From: Atopsyche davidsoni
Taxonomy: Eukaryota; Arthropoda; Insecta; Trichoptera; Hydrobiosidae
Assembly (NCBI GenBank): GCA_022113835.1
Contig: JAILWY010000026.1
Span: 392,001-456,000 of the forward strand
Reading direction: 5' to 3'
Length of the DNA: 64,000 nt
The position numbers and the translations under genes are program-made. The notes under the pieces are model-generated. The model was not told where the DNA came from. It saw only the letters and a list, made by a program, of their open reading frames with translations, and made no database searches. This document shows positions 24,590 to 36,413 of the stretch, piece after piece (position 1 is the first letter of the stretch; each line of letters starts with the position of its first letter).

Positions 24590-24845
24590 CTCTAGCTCTA
24601 GGTTGAATGCTGTCCACGCGCGCGGTCCGCTCGGGGGTGACGTCAGCTGTCCGTCCGTCCCTCGCGCACCCGTCCGATAAGCCGCCACAAAACAGAGACA
24701 GGTGATTTGACCAGCTCCGCCGGCAATGCTCACTCTGCGAATTTCAAACACTACAGTCCTCTGCCGTCGCCATGGCGACTGCTTCATCTGATAATTGCGC
24801 TCACTCGGGGCGGCGAGGCGGGCGGGTCCGCCCTGTCGCTAGTGG
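24590..24845. promoter_or_regulatory. GC island with consensus CRE palindrome
   Basis: About 250 bp of GC-rich, CpG-containing sequence in AT-rich flanks. TGACGTCA at 24638-24645 is a perfect CREB/ATF site. Open frames on the minus strand show no recognised domain. Promoter or enhancer is a guess from composition and this single motif. Confidence 0.3.
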
Positions 24846-26624
24846 TATCGTGATAAGATAATTACGCCATAATTTTGCTGTTGTATCAAATATAAGAAGG
24901 TATCTTCACGAATAACGCTGTAAATGCCTAATATGAAAGCATTACTACAGATATTGCTAATTGCGTTTTGTTTTATGCACCAGACCTTTTTTACTAAAAC
25001 TGGCAAAATAAAGGGTTAATTACTTATAGCATTTATATTCTATGATCAAATGGTACCTGACTTATGGTCAATTTGTTTATTACAATATAAGAAAAAACAT
25101 CACTAAAACAAGTTTTTATTTTATTAAGTAAAATATTTTTAAAGATATAACATAGAACAATATATAACCAAAATCAAAGTTTGGTACCGATGAAGATTTT
25201 ACATAAAATTTCTTTAGCATTTGGAAATATTATTCACTTATATATGGAAATACAAGTGAAAAAATCATTAATGAAAATTTCTTTTAAAAATTTTAGATAA
25301 GATTTTTTTGAATTAACAAAAAATTAAATATTATTTTATATGAAAGGCAAAACAAAATCTCTACCATGAAAAAAATATTCATCAACCTAATTGCACGATG
25401 AATATAAAAATCAAACACCCGAAATTTCAATCTGTTAATATTTATTTATAAAACTGTTATTTAAATGCCATATCATTATAAATAATAGTATAAAACTAAT
25501 AAGAAATAAATGTACGCATAAAAAAATAATTAGAATAAATTATTATTATATCCTTACTAAAAAATAATGGGTTTACTTATTAACTGTGTATTGAAGCGAG
25601 AGTGATGCATTCCCCGCCATCAGTGCGGAGTCAAGAGAGAGCGCTCAGAGCCAGGGTGGCTCCTTATTTATTCATTAATTATCTCTATTCACAGATACTC
25701 CTCGGCTCTGCGAAACAAGCTGAGTCAGTTTGGTCTCCCAATAATAATATCAATATATCCAGCTCGGCTCCTGAAATACAGTGGCGCTTCATCTAGCCGC
25801 ACATGTCTGGTCGCGTCATTTTCCTCCGTGTTTCGTAAAGATATGTAGGTATCATATATTTTTTTTATTAAGTTTTGATTTTTCCAAGCCATGTGTAATA
25901 AAACACGATATTATTCACTAAATTATATAGATATGACGGAAATTATTAAAACCATTTTGAACTAAAAATATGGTTCAGATAAACGAAATGAAATGACAGA
26001 ATGCTTAAAATATTTCTTTTGTGCAAAATACTTAAGCAAAAATAGAATGCTTATTCATAAATATGTACTACAGTGGATAATTTTGAGTAACCGCATATGC
26101 TCTATTGTCAAAGGCTTATGAAAAATTAACAATGACATCAAAAAATCAAAGCTTTTATTTTCCGCCATTAATAGGTCGCTCCGTTTAATGTTCGTTCATA
26201 GTTGTATATTGTTGTATATGTGACTACATGTCACGACTTATTCTGATAATGACGTTTGGGAAGCTCCAGCGCCTTAGAAAACACAGTGACGCGATGTATT
26301 TGTAGCAAACAATATTGACAGATGGTTTAATATGTATTAATTATGCTACTACGATATTGTCAATTTTAAAAAGCAATAAAGAAGTAACAGCCAGGATGTT
26401 CGTAAGGAATGGTCGGAAGCCAAGGTCTTCGGGCCCTAATTAAGCAGAGACCCAAGCCGCGCGGCAGGGGGTGCCTCAAAATGAAGGACCAGTGGCACGG
26501 AGGTGACCTTGCCGACTGAGAAAGGTCTCTTAATAAACCGTATACGTCAAAGAGTATGTCAAAACAAATTACGTTAAAAAAAGTTATCATGCGAATTATC
26601 TCTTATATCTATTAAATTATTACA
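24846..26624. other. AT-rich non-coding stretch
   Basis: No gene supported. A mildly GC-richer patch at about 26390-26520 has no clear signal. Confidence 0.5.
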
Positions 26625-26790
26625 ATATTTAAATAAAATATTTTAGTGATTTTTCCACCAGTTAACTTTGTTGGTGACCAGTTTATCAGTTTGATAATGC
26701 CAGTCACCAATAAAATTAACATGTGGAAAAATCACTTCAAAATATTAAAATGAAATTCCACCAAGTACTCTCTGTCAAAAATATTGATTA
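26625..26790 (+). repeat. Family A repeat, short-arm copy
   Basis: Plus orientation. Both arms are present (TGATTTTTCCACCAGTTAAC; CACATGTTAATTTTATTGGTGACTGG, as complement) but the central stem II part is deleted, leaving only TTTGATAATGCC. The tail ends TGTCAAAAATATTGAT. Flanks AATTATTACAA and AATTCATTACAA are an imperfect target duplication. Confidence 0.75.
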
Positions 26791-28540
26791 CTTAATTCAT
26801 TACAAGTGCAATTTGAAAAACAATACTAAATTTTTTTGCAAATCAACTTTTTTTGGTGAACCAATGTATTCTTTTGCGTATTTTAATATTTAAAACTCTT
26901 TGAGTGCTCTTACGATAAAAGTAAATGCGGTGGTTTGGCTGTCATGCTGCGGAGCCTCTACTCCCCTCATGGGCCAAACGTTGTCAGACTTCACAAATCA
27001 ATAGTTATGATTAATTTTCTGCCTATTTAGTGACTATAATTTTTTCAAATTTTTGGAAAACTACTTTTCTTCTAAACCAGGAAAATTAATTTAAAAAAAT
27101 TAATCAAAATTAATTAATTAATTAATTAATTAATTAATTCCATTTACGTTTTATAGAAATATTCTCAACCCTTAACGTATTTCTACTTTTAAATTTTTTG
27201 AGTTTATATAAAACACAATTAAAGCGCAAACTGTACAAAGACTATGTTTTACTTTCGTTTGTTATCTGTTATCGCTTTATTGAAAAGATTATTATTCTTA
27301 CTAGATAGCTTTATTTATAACACCCTCTGATCTTTACACCGTTATAATCAATATGTGCTGCGACAATGCATAAATATAAATGACAGCTTTAAAAGTACAA
27401 TTTAGATTGAAATATTACCACTTTTTTATATACTAGTTTAAAAATCTTGTTATAATTTTAATATTTTATTATGTATTTAAATGACGGTTATACATTAAAA
27501 AAACTGCATTGAACAGTCCATTACTATCATATATATTTAATGGTAAACTTTTTAGACATATAGAACCTGCAATATAATATTTTATTTTGCTTATTTAACT
27601 TTTTCTGCAGTGTCCAACTTTAATATGAGGCTGGAAAATTTCACCGAATTCTAAAGAGAGATAATCTACTTTTCTTTTTGCCAGAGAAAAGATACATAAC
27701 CAGAAAATATGTGCTTCATACTTTAGCGGCCGTGAAACTTCTTGCAGATGATTCGGGAAATTCCAAGTAGTTACAGAAGTTATCTTCAACAAGAGAAAGC
27801 ATTAGATCTGACTGAATTGCCGAACAACCAAAAACTTTGACAATAAATTAAGAGCAAATACATAAGATCCTACGAGTACGGAGACTCGATAGTTTTTCTT
27901 CTCTTCCAATTTGTTGAAAAAACGGCCCCAGCTCATCGGACTGGCGTTTTACGTTCCTTTTTAGTGGGCAGTTACAAGAAATGAAGAGAGTTTCCCTTGC
28001 AATGGGAGCCTGCAGGCGAAGAGCTGAGCGAACTTTCTTACTGTTTTATCAAAAAATCTAGAATGAAAACATACCACCCATATTTTTAGCAATCGAATAT
28101 AAATCACGTCAACCGATATGTCGTTCGGATTACGGAATTACCGCAGAGACTTTTTCGATTTATGAAATGATTTTATTTGCATTTTAATTACTCAAAAGCT
28201 GATTGCTATGCAAATATTCTTGATAATCCCAAAACGTACGAGAATTTTTTGTTGTACTAAGCATTATTTTTCATTGATTTTCGTATTTTTATTAAAAACT
28301 TATTTAAAAATATGATTTAGTAATTTGTTATTTGTAATTTAGTCAATTGTTAATTTAAGAACAATATTTCAAAAAACATATTTTTTTATCAACGACTGTA
28401 AAAAAATATTATGTCATTGAGCAGAAGAAAAATGAAACTGCGTTCTTTATTTTTAGATATGTTAGCTAGATATCGAAGGCCAAAACCACCTAAGTAACTT
28501 GGTTTCACTGATGTGAGTTGTGAGTTTTTAATCTTGTCAT
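26791..28540. other. AT-rich non-coding stretch
   Basis: No gene supported. It includes an (AATT)n tract at 27109-27139, listed separately. Confidence 0.5.
27109..27139. repeat. (AATT)n microsatellite
   Basis: Seven to eight tandem AATT units. Confidence 0.95.
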
Positions 28541-28544
28541 ATTG

Positions 28545-28622
28545 CAGTGCTACGGGGTGCGAACAGAGTGATCAGATACCAGTAATTAATGTACAAAGGT
28601 TCGAACCCTGTCCTCATCGATT
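28545..28622 (+). repeat. Possible tRNA-derived SINE remnant
   Basis: GGTTCGAACCC is a perfect RNA polymerase III B box, followed by TGTCCTCATCGA and a T run. The upstream A box is not clear, so it may be a decayed SINE head or a chance match. Confidence 0.3.
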
Positions 28623-28799
28623 TGTTTTTTTTTGCGATTTGTTTAGTGTCATTTTAGTAAAGTAATGTGTGATAAACTTTTCTACAATTAATGCGATAAA
28701 CAATGAATTTTAAACATATTGTCAGATAAGTCTGTTAGCACTTATATCAAGGTTGAATTTAAACAATTTCTATTTGCAATGCTGCGATCTCCTCATCTC

Positions 28800-29060
28800 T
28801 TTGATCATCAAGTCATTTCTCGACCCGACGGAGCCGGTCGCAGGCAGCCGCGGACGCGGAGCTCTCACTTGCCGTGGAATGAAAGAAAGACGGTAGAAAA
28901 AAGAATGCCGTTAAGCATCTTTAATTTCCGTTGTAAAGCCCGGAGAAGATAAACATCTCGAGAGGCAGCTCGTCTCGGAAGGGGGTGGGGGCTCGAGGGT
29001 GTTGCGGGGTGCGGGGTGTGAGTTGCGGAGTGCGGGGTGCGGGGACATGTCTTGGCACCG
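28800..29060. promoter_or_regulatory. GC-rich island
   Basis: A compositional island containing a G-rich heptamer minisatellite at its right end. No coding or splice signal is convincing. Confidence 0.25.
28981..29045 (+). repeat. (GGGTGCG)n-like minisatellite
   Basis: Imperfect 6-8-bp units (GGGGTGC, GGGTGTG, GGAGTGC). The strand is G-rich and contains enough G3-4 runs for a G-quadruplex. Confidence 0.8.
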
Positions 29061-30052
29061 CAATGATTAGACATTTTAGTTCCGCAGGACGCTCATTAGA
29101 GGAGTGCGTCTTGCTGTACAGAAAAAAAATGACGAGAAAAAGCGTGTTACTGCCCTGCGTGAAAGGCTCAACGTAATGGTTAAAGAGTCGGCTCGGCCGT
29201 TTAATGTCATTACTATTTTTTCATTCGTTTTTTTATACGGTTCAATTAATCTTAATGTTCTGAAATAGTTTTTATCGCTTGTTTAAAAAATCTAATATTT
29301 TTGTATTAAAGCAACAAGCTATTGTTGAACATTCATTGGCTGAGTCGTTCGGTAAAGTCTTTACAAGAAAATGGGATTACTGTGAGAAAAAATGACTAAG
29401 AAATTTACGACGACAGTAAGTGGAACAATATTGTTTGCTCGGTTATTTATTTTCTCCGAAAAATAAATTCTTCGGCTTGTAACTATTGCATAATATATTA
29501 CATGTATTGAACGAAATTGGTTATAAACTTACAATTTCAAAGTATTAATGCAGTTACCTGGATAAAATAATACGAAACAACATAGTTAGCATAATAAATA
29601 AATAAAAAAATATTTTGATCACAATAATTTTTAATTTTGTTATAATACATTATCTGAATGGGCAGTAAAATATTTTTGTATCATTGTTCTCAGGTCGTAG
29701 TAAATATTTTGATTAATTTAATTCTAAGATCTGATAAATAGCCTGGGTCCCAAAAATAAAATTAAAAAAGTGACTGACTCTCCACCGAGATATTGTAATT
29801 GAATTCTAATATATAACAGGCCTTGCGTGCTTACATTGGGGCTTTTATTGCCCCTATAAAAACAGAAACGTTGTCCCAGTTGAAATTTATTATTGATTTC
29901 ATAATATTCGGAAATTTGTAAATATCCATATTAAAATATCAAATGGTAAAAAAGATAGACCTCGCATGCAGTCGGCTGCCGCGTGCCCAGTGCAGCTTGC
30001 ATGGAGTTAGAATATTCATGACCATATCTTAAGAGCCGTGATACCAAATTCG
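29061..30052. other. AT-rich non-coding stretch
   Basis: No gene or repeat recognised. Confidence 0.5.
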
Positions 30053-30370
30053 AGTTTTTTGACCATTTGCTTGTACCTATTGCAAAAAATCGACTGCACC
30101 AATCAAAAAAATTGAAATTCAAAAAGTTAGTTGCATCCTTTCTTCTAAGAGTCATAAATGTTTAAGATTCTTGGAACAGGAACATCGTGAAACTCCAATC
30201 CCAAAACTTCAATCGGAAAAACACATATTTATCATATTAAAAGTAAATTATAAGAAATAAAAAAAAAATAGTAGCAGAAAAAATTATTCATCTAACTTTC
30301 TGCATTTAAATTTTTTTGATTTGTGCTGTCGATTTTCCGCAATAGGTACAAGCAAATGGTCAAAAAACTG
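30053..30370. mobile_element. 318-bp fold-back (MITE-like) element
   Basis: Left arm 30053-30130 (AGTTTTTTGACCATTTGCTT ... AGTTAG) and right arm 30292-30370 are inverted copies. They share GACCATTTGCTTGTACC, TATTGC, AAAATCGAC, GCAC, AATCAAAAAAATT and AGTTAG, differing at a minority of positions. About 160 bp of unrelated sequence separates them. The right terminus reads CAGTTTTTTGACC on the minus strand, reminiscent of Tc1/mariner CAGT ends, but no TA duplication is visible. Confidence 0.8.
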
Positions 30371-31355
30371 AGCAAGTTTGTGAGTTTGTGAGCATAATTT
30401 GATCTGGTTTTACATTCAAAATATAGTTCAATGAATATATTTAGAAAAAATGTATGACCTTTATGATTTTTGGCACTCTTGTAATACGTCAATTTGTAGT
30501 TTTTATGCGAGCTTCCTTCGGGTAAGAATTATCCTATAACAGCACGTGAATCTGAACTAATTTTGTATTGATTTCCATTTGGCGTGACTACCTCCGTTAT
30601 TTCCGTTATAAAAGAAAATTAATACCATGGTTAAATTGCACGGCCATTTTCAGACAAACTGTATTTCTTTATCCAAAAGTCTCGAGGCAATCTACGTGGA
30701 GGCATACATTTCAACTTTAATTGTTATACTCCATATTTATTTTTTTAAAAATCACTCGGTTGATTGACTCGACGTGAGCACTTTTGTTTTTAAAGGCCTT
30801 GTTAAAATCCAATATCTGTATCTGACAAAGGTTCGATTAGCTCAACGGTAAAACTAAAAATATCTCAAGTATTTGTGTCTAATTTAGATAAATTGTTTAA
30901 TTTATTCGAGCACGATGTTCATGCGAATGATAAAGATCAGACAACAAAAAAGAGGGAAGCACCCACTCCGATATTTCACCGATCCTCCGAAACTCTTTGA
31001 GCATTTGATAACACCATTACGTGTGACAAAAAGTTCCAAGTGCTTCCGTATCCAGGAAACTAAGCGCCCTCCGCCCTCAACTACCTAATCACGTTTTATA
31101 TAAGAGCAAGTAAAAAAACTTGTTTGAAATTATTCAACTAAGATATTTTAATCTACCCAAAATTAATTTTTATTTTATATATATTATACCCAACAACAAG
31201 AAAACAAAGGGAATAGGAAGGTATGTAGTATTTAAATATACAACTTTCATCAGTAAAAAGTACGAGCGTTAGTTCTATATCATTACATTGGAAAAAGTAG
31301 CATCCAATTAGTTAAAGGTAATTGGGTAGTCTTTGTGTTGCATAACGTGCGATTC
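30371..31355. other. AT-rich non-coding stretch
   Basis: No gene supported. TTAGCTCAACGGTA at about 30836-30849 matches a tRNA D-arm/A box but has no partner B box. Confidence 0.5.
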
Positions 31356-31357
31356 GC

Positions 31358-31389
31358 GGGGTGTGGGGGGAGGGGGGAGGGGGGAGGGT
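31358..31389 (+). repeat. (GGGGGGA)n purine tract
   Basis: Four G3-6 runs separated by single A (GGGGGGAGGGGGGAGGGGGG), a canonical G-quadruplex-forming pattern in AT-rich flanks. Confidence 0.9.
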
Positions 31390-34300
31390 GCCCTGTGAAC
31401 ACTCAGAATATCCAAAATAATTACTGGGTCAGTAATTGAGAAAGTTTGTAAGCATGTGTATTCTGTGCTTTTAATAGAGGAAAGTGGAATTATTTATTAA
31501 AGAATATTAATTGACATGGGATGACGATATTAAAGAATGATATTTTTAATATATTGTGAGTTTGGTTTTTAAAGTTTGAATTTTAAGCTACATATTGAAT
31601 GATATGAATGCTTATTCATGAAAAACTCAAATGCCTGATTCAATCACAGGAACAGGCCGGTCTGCGAAAAGGCCGGAAAACCCAACTCCAATGGGATATG
31701 CTGATGAGACAACGTAATGACAATCGATGTTATTTATTTTTTTCAAGACAATAAGAATTTAAAAATAAATTTTATGAAAGTAAAAATGTGCATAAATAGT
31801 ATTATTTTATTTTTAAAAACTAAGTAAGGTAATTTCGCATTATATGTCGTTTGCACCATTTTTGTTTTATTCAACTGAAACCAAATTAAGGTTAGGAAAC
31901 CGGTGACACGACGTTTCATAGCAACTAGCCCACTCTATCTGTTGGCAAACGCTCGAACTACGAGCTCAAACAACCAATACACAACTACACCTTATATAAA
32001 TGAAAAATAATTAAATATTTCTCCATTAAATTCACACTTTGGATACACAATATCACGGTTTGGAAAAACGCGAAAGAACCGTTCCAAAGCCCTTTAAGAT
32101 GAAGGGTTCTCGCGGAACATCGACAAGCCCATCCCGGCGACTGCGCTTTATGCAAAATAAGAAGATGACTGACAATATTGCAGCCGAAATAAATATAAAG
32201 CCTTCACCTGAGAGGGCGCGCCGCACGGGGGGTTCCGCAGAGGGCCCACATTATTTAGTAGCTACACAGTGTTTTTCCAGAGTTAGTCGTGTATTTTCAG
32301 CATTAATGTAAAATTGCTTTTTGGCGTGGTGGAGTCGAAGTGCGAGGAAATGTTTGAGACGAAAACTCGCGGAAATTTTCAATTCCGTGGAATTATCTCG
32401 GAGATAATGGCATCGAACATATCCGAGGGAAGCGGCTGCTCGAGTACGCTCGGGAACCGAACTTCGAGCTTTATCGTGGAAATATCGTATTTCGACTATG
32501 TTGTTTTATTTTTTATTAAAATGAATGTCTTTCTTATTTCATAAAAAATTCTATTTTCATATATTTTATTAGTGAATATACATATAAATATCAAAAATAT
32601 TAAAAATATTTTATTCAGGAAACGTGTATTTTTTTTACGAACGGTTATATTAATAATAATTTGTATATTTATATGCAAAGTTGATACTTAATTATGTTGA
32701 GTATATATTATGTAAAAATACACATATCTATGCACTGCAAATAAACGCATATATTTTTTTCTTTATTTTTAAATCTAAAAACCTTTATAAACTCCTAAAA
32801 TATATCAGCCTTCAATGAATGCGCAACGCCACAGACCTATGCTTAAAGACAAATTTAAATCTGGTTTTTTTCTTACTTACTATTAAATAAGTTAATTTTG
32901 TTTTAGGTTAAAATAATGAAACTTAGACATAATTTAACTATTCAATTTCATAATATATATACGAGCATTTGTAATACAAAATCACATTATTTTAGAGGTT
33001 GTGTATTCACGTGCGACTTTTTTCGATCATGACGTATTGTGTAATCCCAAAACTTTGTCTAAGGAGACCTATTAGAATTTAAAACACACGTGTTTGTAAT
33101 TCAAGAAGTCCCTGTAATTACATTGCGCTGGAACCCGAGATCTACTCTACGAATGGAAACTAGTTTATGAACTATGAAGTGTGGCATCTACTGAATATAT
33201 TATATTTCTTGGGTCATTCTAAAATAATATTTGAACATTTGTAAAACCATTTTATTTTTTTGAATAGCTTTCTATGGCTTGTTTCCTCGATTAATTCTAT
33301 AAATATTAATACTAAAATAAATATACCTCTTGCATGGTGTATAAAAATATATTCATGTTTTCCATTTCCTGTTTTTTATGTGTTTATTCTCAATTAACTA
33401 CGTTTTAAGTAAAGTTTATTAAATATTCTTTCATTTTTAAATAAATAAAAATATTAATTTTGTTGTATTTGATAGGATGTATAGTAGACAAATATAATTT
33501 ACTGAAGGTAACATCCCATTTAATTTGATTTTGTGTTATCGTTTGAGTCTAACTGATGATGATTGATTACTTATTTCTAGAAAAAAATACTTTTAGTTTT
33601 TAATTTTAATTTTAATGACAATTGTTTTGTAAAATAATAATGGTTTCAACGCCTAAATGTACTAAACAAAGGCTATTTTCTCAAAGTCTAATGCCTATTC
33701 AAAGCGTCTAGCGAAATATTCTAATCAGAAAAAGTTTATAGTGAAATCCCATCCCACCCAGCAAAGCCAATTGAAAACGTTATCCACAGTTCCAAGCCGC
33801 GAGCGATAATGCAGCGCAAACCATTTGTGAAATAAACAGTCACTGCGAACAAAGTGAGCCGAGAACAAAAACTGTGATAGCTGCGGCCTGAGAGGCCCGG
33901 ACGTGCCAGCCAGCCTGGCGCGCCGAGCTTTCAAACTAGTACCTGAATATTGCGAGCATGCAATCACGAGTAACACCTTCCACGCAAACCTACATTTTGG
34001 TTTACAACAAAAATATCTCAGGTAGATAAAAAAAAAGAAAAGGAATTTGCAATACAAATGACCTTACTGGATACAACTGTCTCGTCAATAATCGTTCTAG
34101 ATTAACTGCGGTATCCGGAGAGTCACCTTCAAGCTATTCAAGCGATTCATTATCCAATATTCAAGTGTGCATTCAGAATGCTTTGTTATGAACTTTGTTA
34201 CTTATTTGTACTTTAGGTAGTAATTTTTTATCAAATGTCATAAAATTTATTTTATTATTTATGGTTTCCAGCCCTTAAAGCTCTCCAGATCTTCTTGTAT

Positions 34301-34682
34301 TTTGTCCATTACAAGATATTTATAAATATAATTAATTTTGTTTTTAACGTATCAATTTCTTTATATAATTTTTTTTTTACTTTGTTTGCGCACTTAATTT
34401 GACTGTTTAGAATAAATATTTATTTTATCTAAAAACGAGTAGTTTATATAATCATTATATAGAAAAACCTATTATTATGGCAAAACAGCGAGTACTAAAA
34501 TTAAATTGAATAAAATGAAATTTAAAGCTATAAATAAGCATGTAATCCTTTCAGAATGTTCCTCTTCCTTCCTTCTCTTCTCAATCCTTTCGTAAATGTG
34601 TCGGCTAATCCAAAAGCTAAAGTACGACAATTTGCAGAGCCACGCCCGGCCACGCTCTGCCCTCCAATTTAACGGTTCTATG
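31390..34682. other. AT-rich non-coding stretch
   Basis: No gene supported. Small GC-richer patches at about 32190-32250 and 33880-33930 have no recognisable signal. Confidence 0.5.
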
Positions 34683-34684
34683 TA

Positions 34685-35953
34685 CAGTATGTAACAAAAG
34701 AACGTAGCTGGCATAAGTTATAAAAAAAATTAAGTCTAGCATTTTAAAATAATAAAACACGTAGTTAATCATACATTCTTAAATGCTTTATTATCAATAA
34801 GGTGTCAAATTTCCTCCGTTGTTTATAATAGCCAGGCATCTTTGAGGCATAATTTCAACTAATTTTTCTGCATATTCACGGGATAATGACTTTCATATGG
34901 CCTTTAAATTGCAAGTAAGCTCGGCGGCAGTTAGCGTTTTTTTTCTTCAAAATTTAAGCTTTATCAACGCTTAAACGTTTTTAATTAGGTTTGCGCCAGG
35001 AGATTTTGAGGCCCAATCCAAGATCTCGATGCCTTTATCTTGTTTCCACGCGCTGCATAGGCGACTTCGGTGTTTGGGGTCATTAACTTCTTGTAATATC
35101 CATGATTCACTTGGGCTTGGGATCAATCTTTGGGCAAATAATAATAATGCTTTCTGTTATATTTGGTTCATCCTTGCAGCATTCAAAGTTCCGGTAAACA
35201 AGTTCAAATTGCCAAAACCACGTTTTGAGAAGCATCCCCAAACATGCACCTTCACCGGATGTTTAACAGTTTTTTCGACCGGTCTGTTATCGGCAGTTGA
35301 CCAAGCACAAGGTGAGATACTTGTTGCTTTAAACGAAGCTTCGTCAGAAAATATTATCTTGTCCCGGTAGCGGTCTTTGTTTTCATGTGCCCAGGACATT
35401 CTTTTTTTAACGTGGTTTTCTGAAAAAAGCGGTTTCTTCAATGTACTTCGGTATTTTAACTTAATCTCCATTAAAAGTCTTATTATTGTAGCTAGAGATA
35501 TATTTAATCCTTTTTGTTTCAGTTTTTCTTGTGCAGATTGCAAAGATAGACGTGGGTTTTTAAAAAATAGGTCAGTTATCCGCTTATCCTCGACGGACGA
35601 CGTTTTTTTTGTTTTACCACTTTTTGGTAGGTCATCGACGTATTTTGTTTCTAAATATCGATTCACCCACTTGATCACAAACGTTTTTGACTTATTCATA
35701 TACTTTACAGCCTAAACGCGTGACATTTTTGGTCCTTTAGGATGCGAACAAAGGAACACTGCCTTATAGCGGGAAGAATACGCGCCACTCATCTCTAGAA
35801 ATATGCACTCTGTGCGAAGTAAACACGAAAACTGAATAATTTTTATAATACATTAAGGACAAAGCGTTGAACTATTTGTTTGTTTCTTTTGTTTTGCAAA
35901 AAAACCCCAAACACATTTTTTTTATAGTGATTACGTTCTTGTAAAACACACTG
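34685..35953 (-). mobile_element. Complete Tc1-family (DD34E) transposon, 1269 bp
   Basis: The left end (34685, CAGTATGTAACAAAAGAACG) and the right end read on the minus strand (35953, CAGTGTGTTTTACAAGAACG) are inverted repeats starting CAGT. Both are followed by a related ATAAAAAAAA segment. TA flanks both sides (34683-34684 and 35954-35955), the expected target duplication. The interior encodes a full-length but inactivated transposase on the minus strand. Length and structure match standard Tc1/mariner elements. Confidence 0.9.
34791..35792 (-). pseudogene. Tc1-like DD34E transposase, dead but without frameshifts
   Basis: From ATG at 35792 one reading frame continues for about 333 codons to a TGA at 34791-34793. 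It is interrupted by in-frame stops after SRV (TAG, codon 27), after MNQI (35157-35159, TAA), after IKNV, after KLKF and after LKAI. N-terminal helix-turn-helix regions are followed by the RNase-H-like core: IIFSDEASF (first Asp), VHVWGCFS, then QEVNDPKHRS, where the second catalytic Asp is Val. SPGANLIKNV follows, where the catalytic Glu is Lys. With 34 residues between the second and third positions it is DD34E (Tc1). Five stops and two catalytic losses make activity impossible, yet no frameshift has accumulated. Confidence 0.92.
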
Positions 35954-35955
35954 TA

Positions 35956-36320
35956 AGTGTTTCTGCAGTCTGCAATTGAAGGGATGCGGTGCTCTGGGAC
36001 AGGGTTGAGAACTTTGTCTTTAAATGCGGGTTTGAAAACTTACCTTGCTTCAACTAATACTGAAGGAAGTATAATAAATTACTTAATGTTTGGGAAAAAA
36101 AAATAAAACAAACTGAGATTACAGAACTAGACTGCTGTTATTGGACTGTGCAGTCCAAAAACTTGCATGTTTCTAGCTTGGCTTGTTTGGGGAGATACAA
36201 ATTATTCTTTACAAGTAACTAAAATGAAATCATGAATATGTAATTTTTTAAAACCAATGTTAATTACGAACAAATGTGAATAATTTATATGATGAAAATA
36301 TAACGTCAATCTACGAATGG
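35956..36320. other. AT-rich non-coding stretch
   Basis: No gene or repeat recognised between the Tc1 element and the next microsatellite. Confidence 0.5.
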
Positions 36321-36322
36321 CT

Positions 36323-36323
<1 letters not shown>

Positions 36324-36403
<80 letters not shown>

Positions 36404-36413
36404 ATATATATAT
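36324..36413. repeat. (TA)n(TG)n(TA)n microsatellite
   Basis: About 60 bp TA, 18 bp TG, then TA again. Confidence 0.97.

Noticed and set aside
30836..30849. tRNA A-box-like TTAGCTCAACGGTA
   Set aside because: No B box at the expected distance and no acceptor pairing.
35029..35715. Plus-strand frames across the Tc1 region
   Set aside because: They are shadows of the minus-strand transposase.
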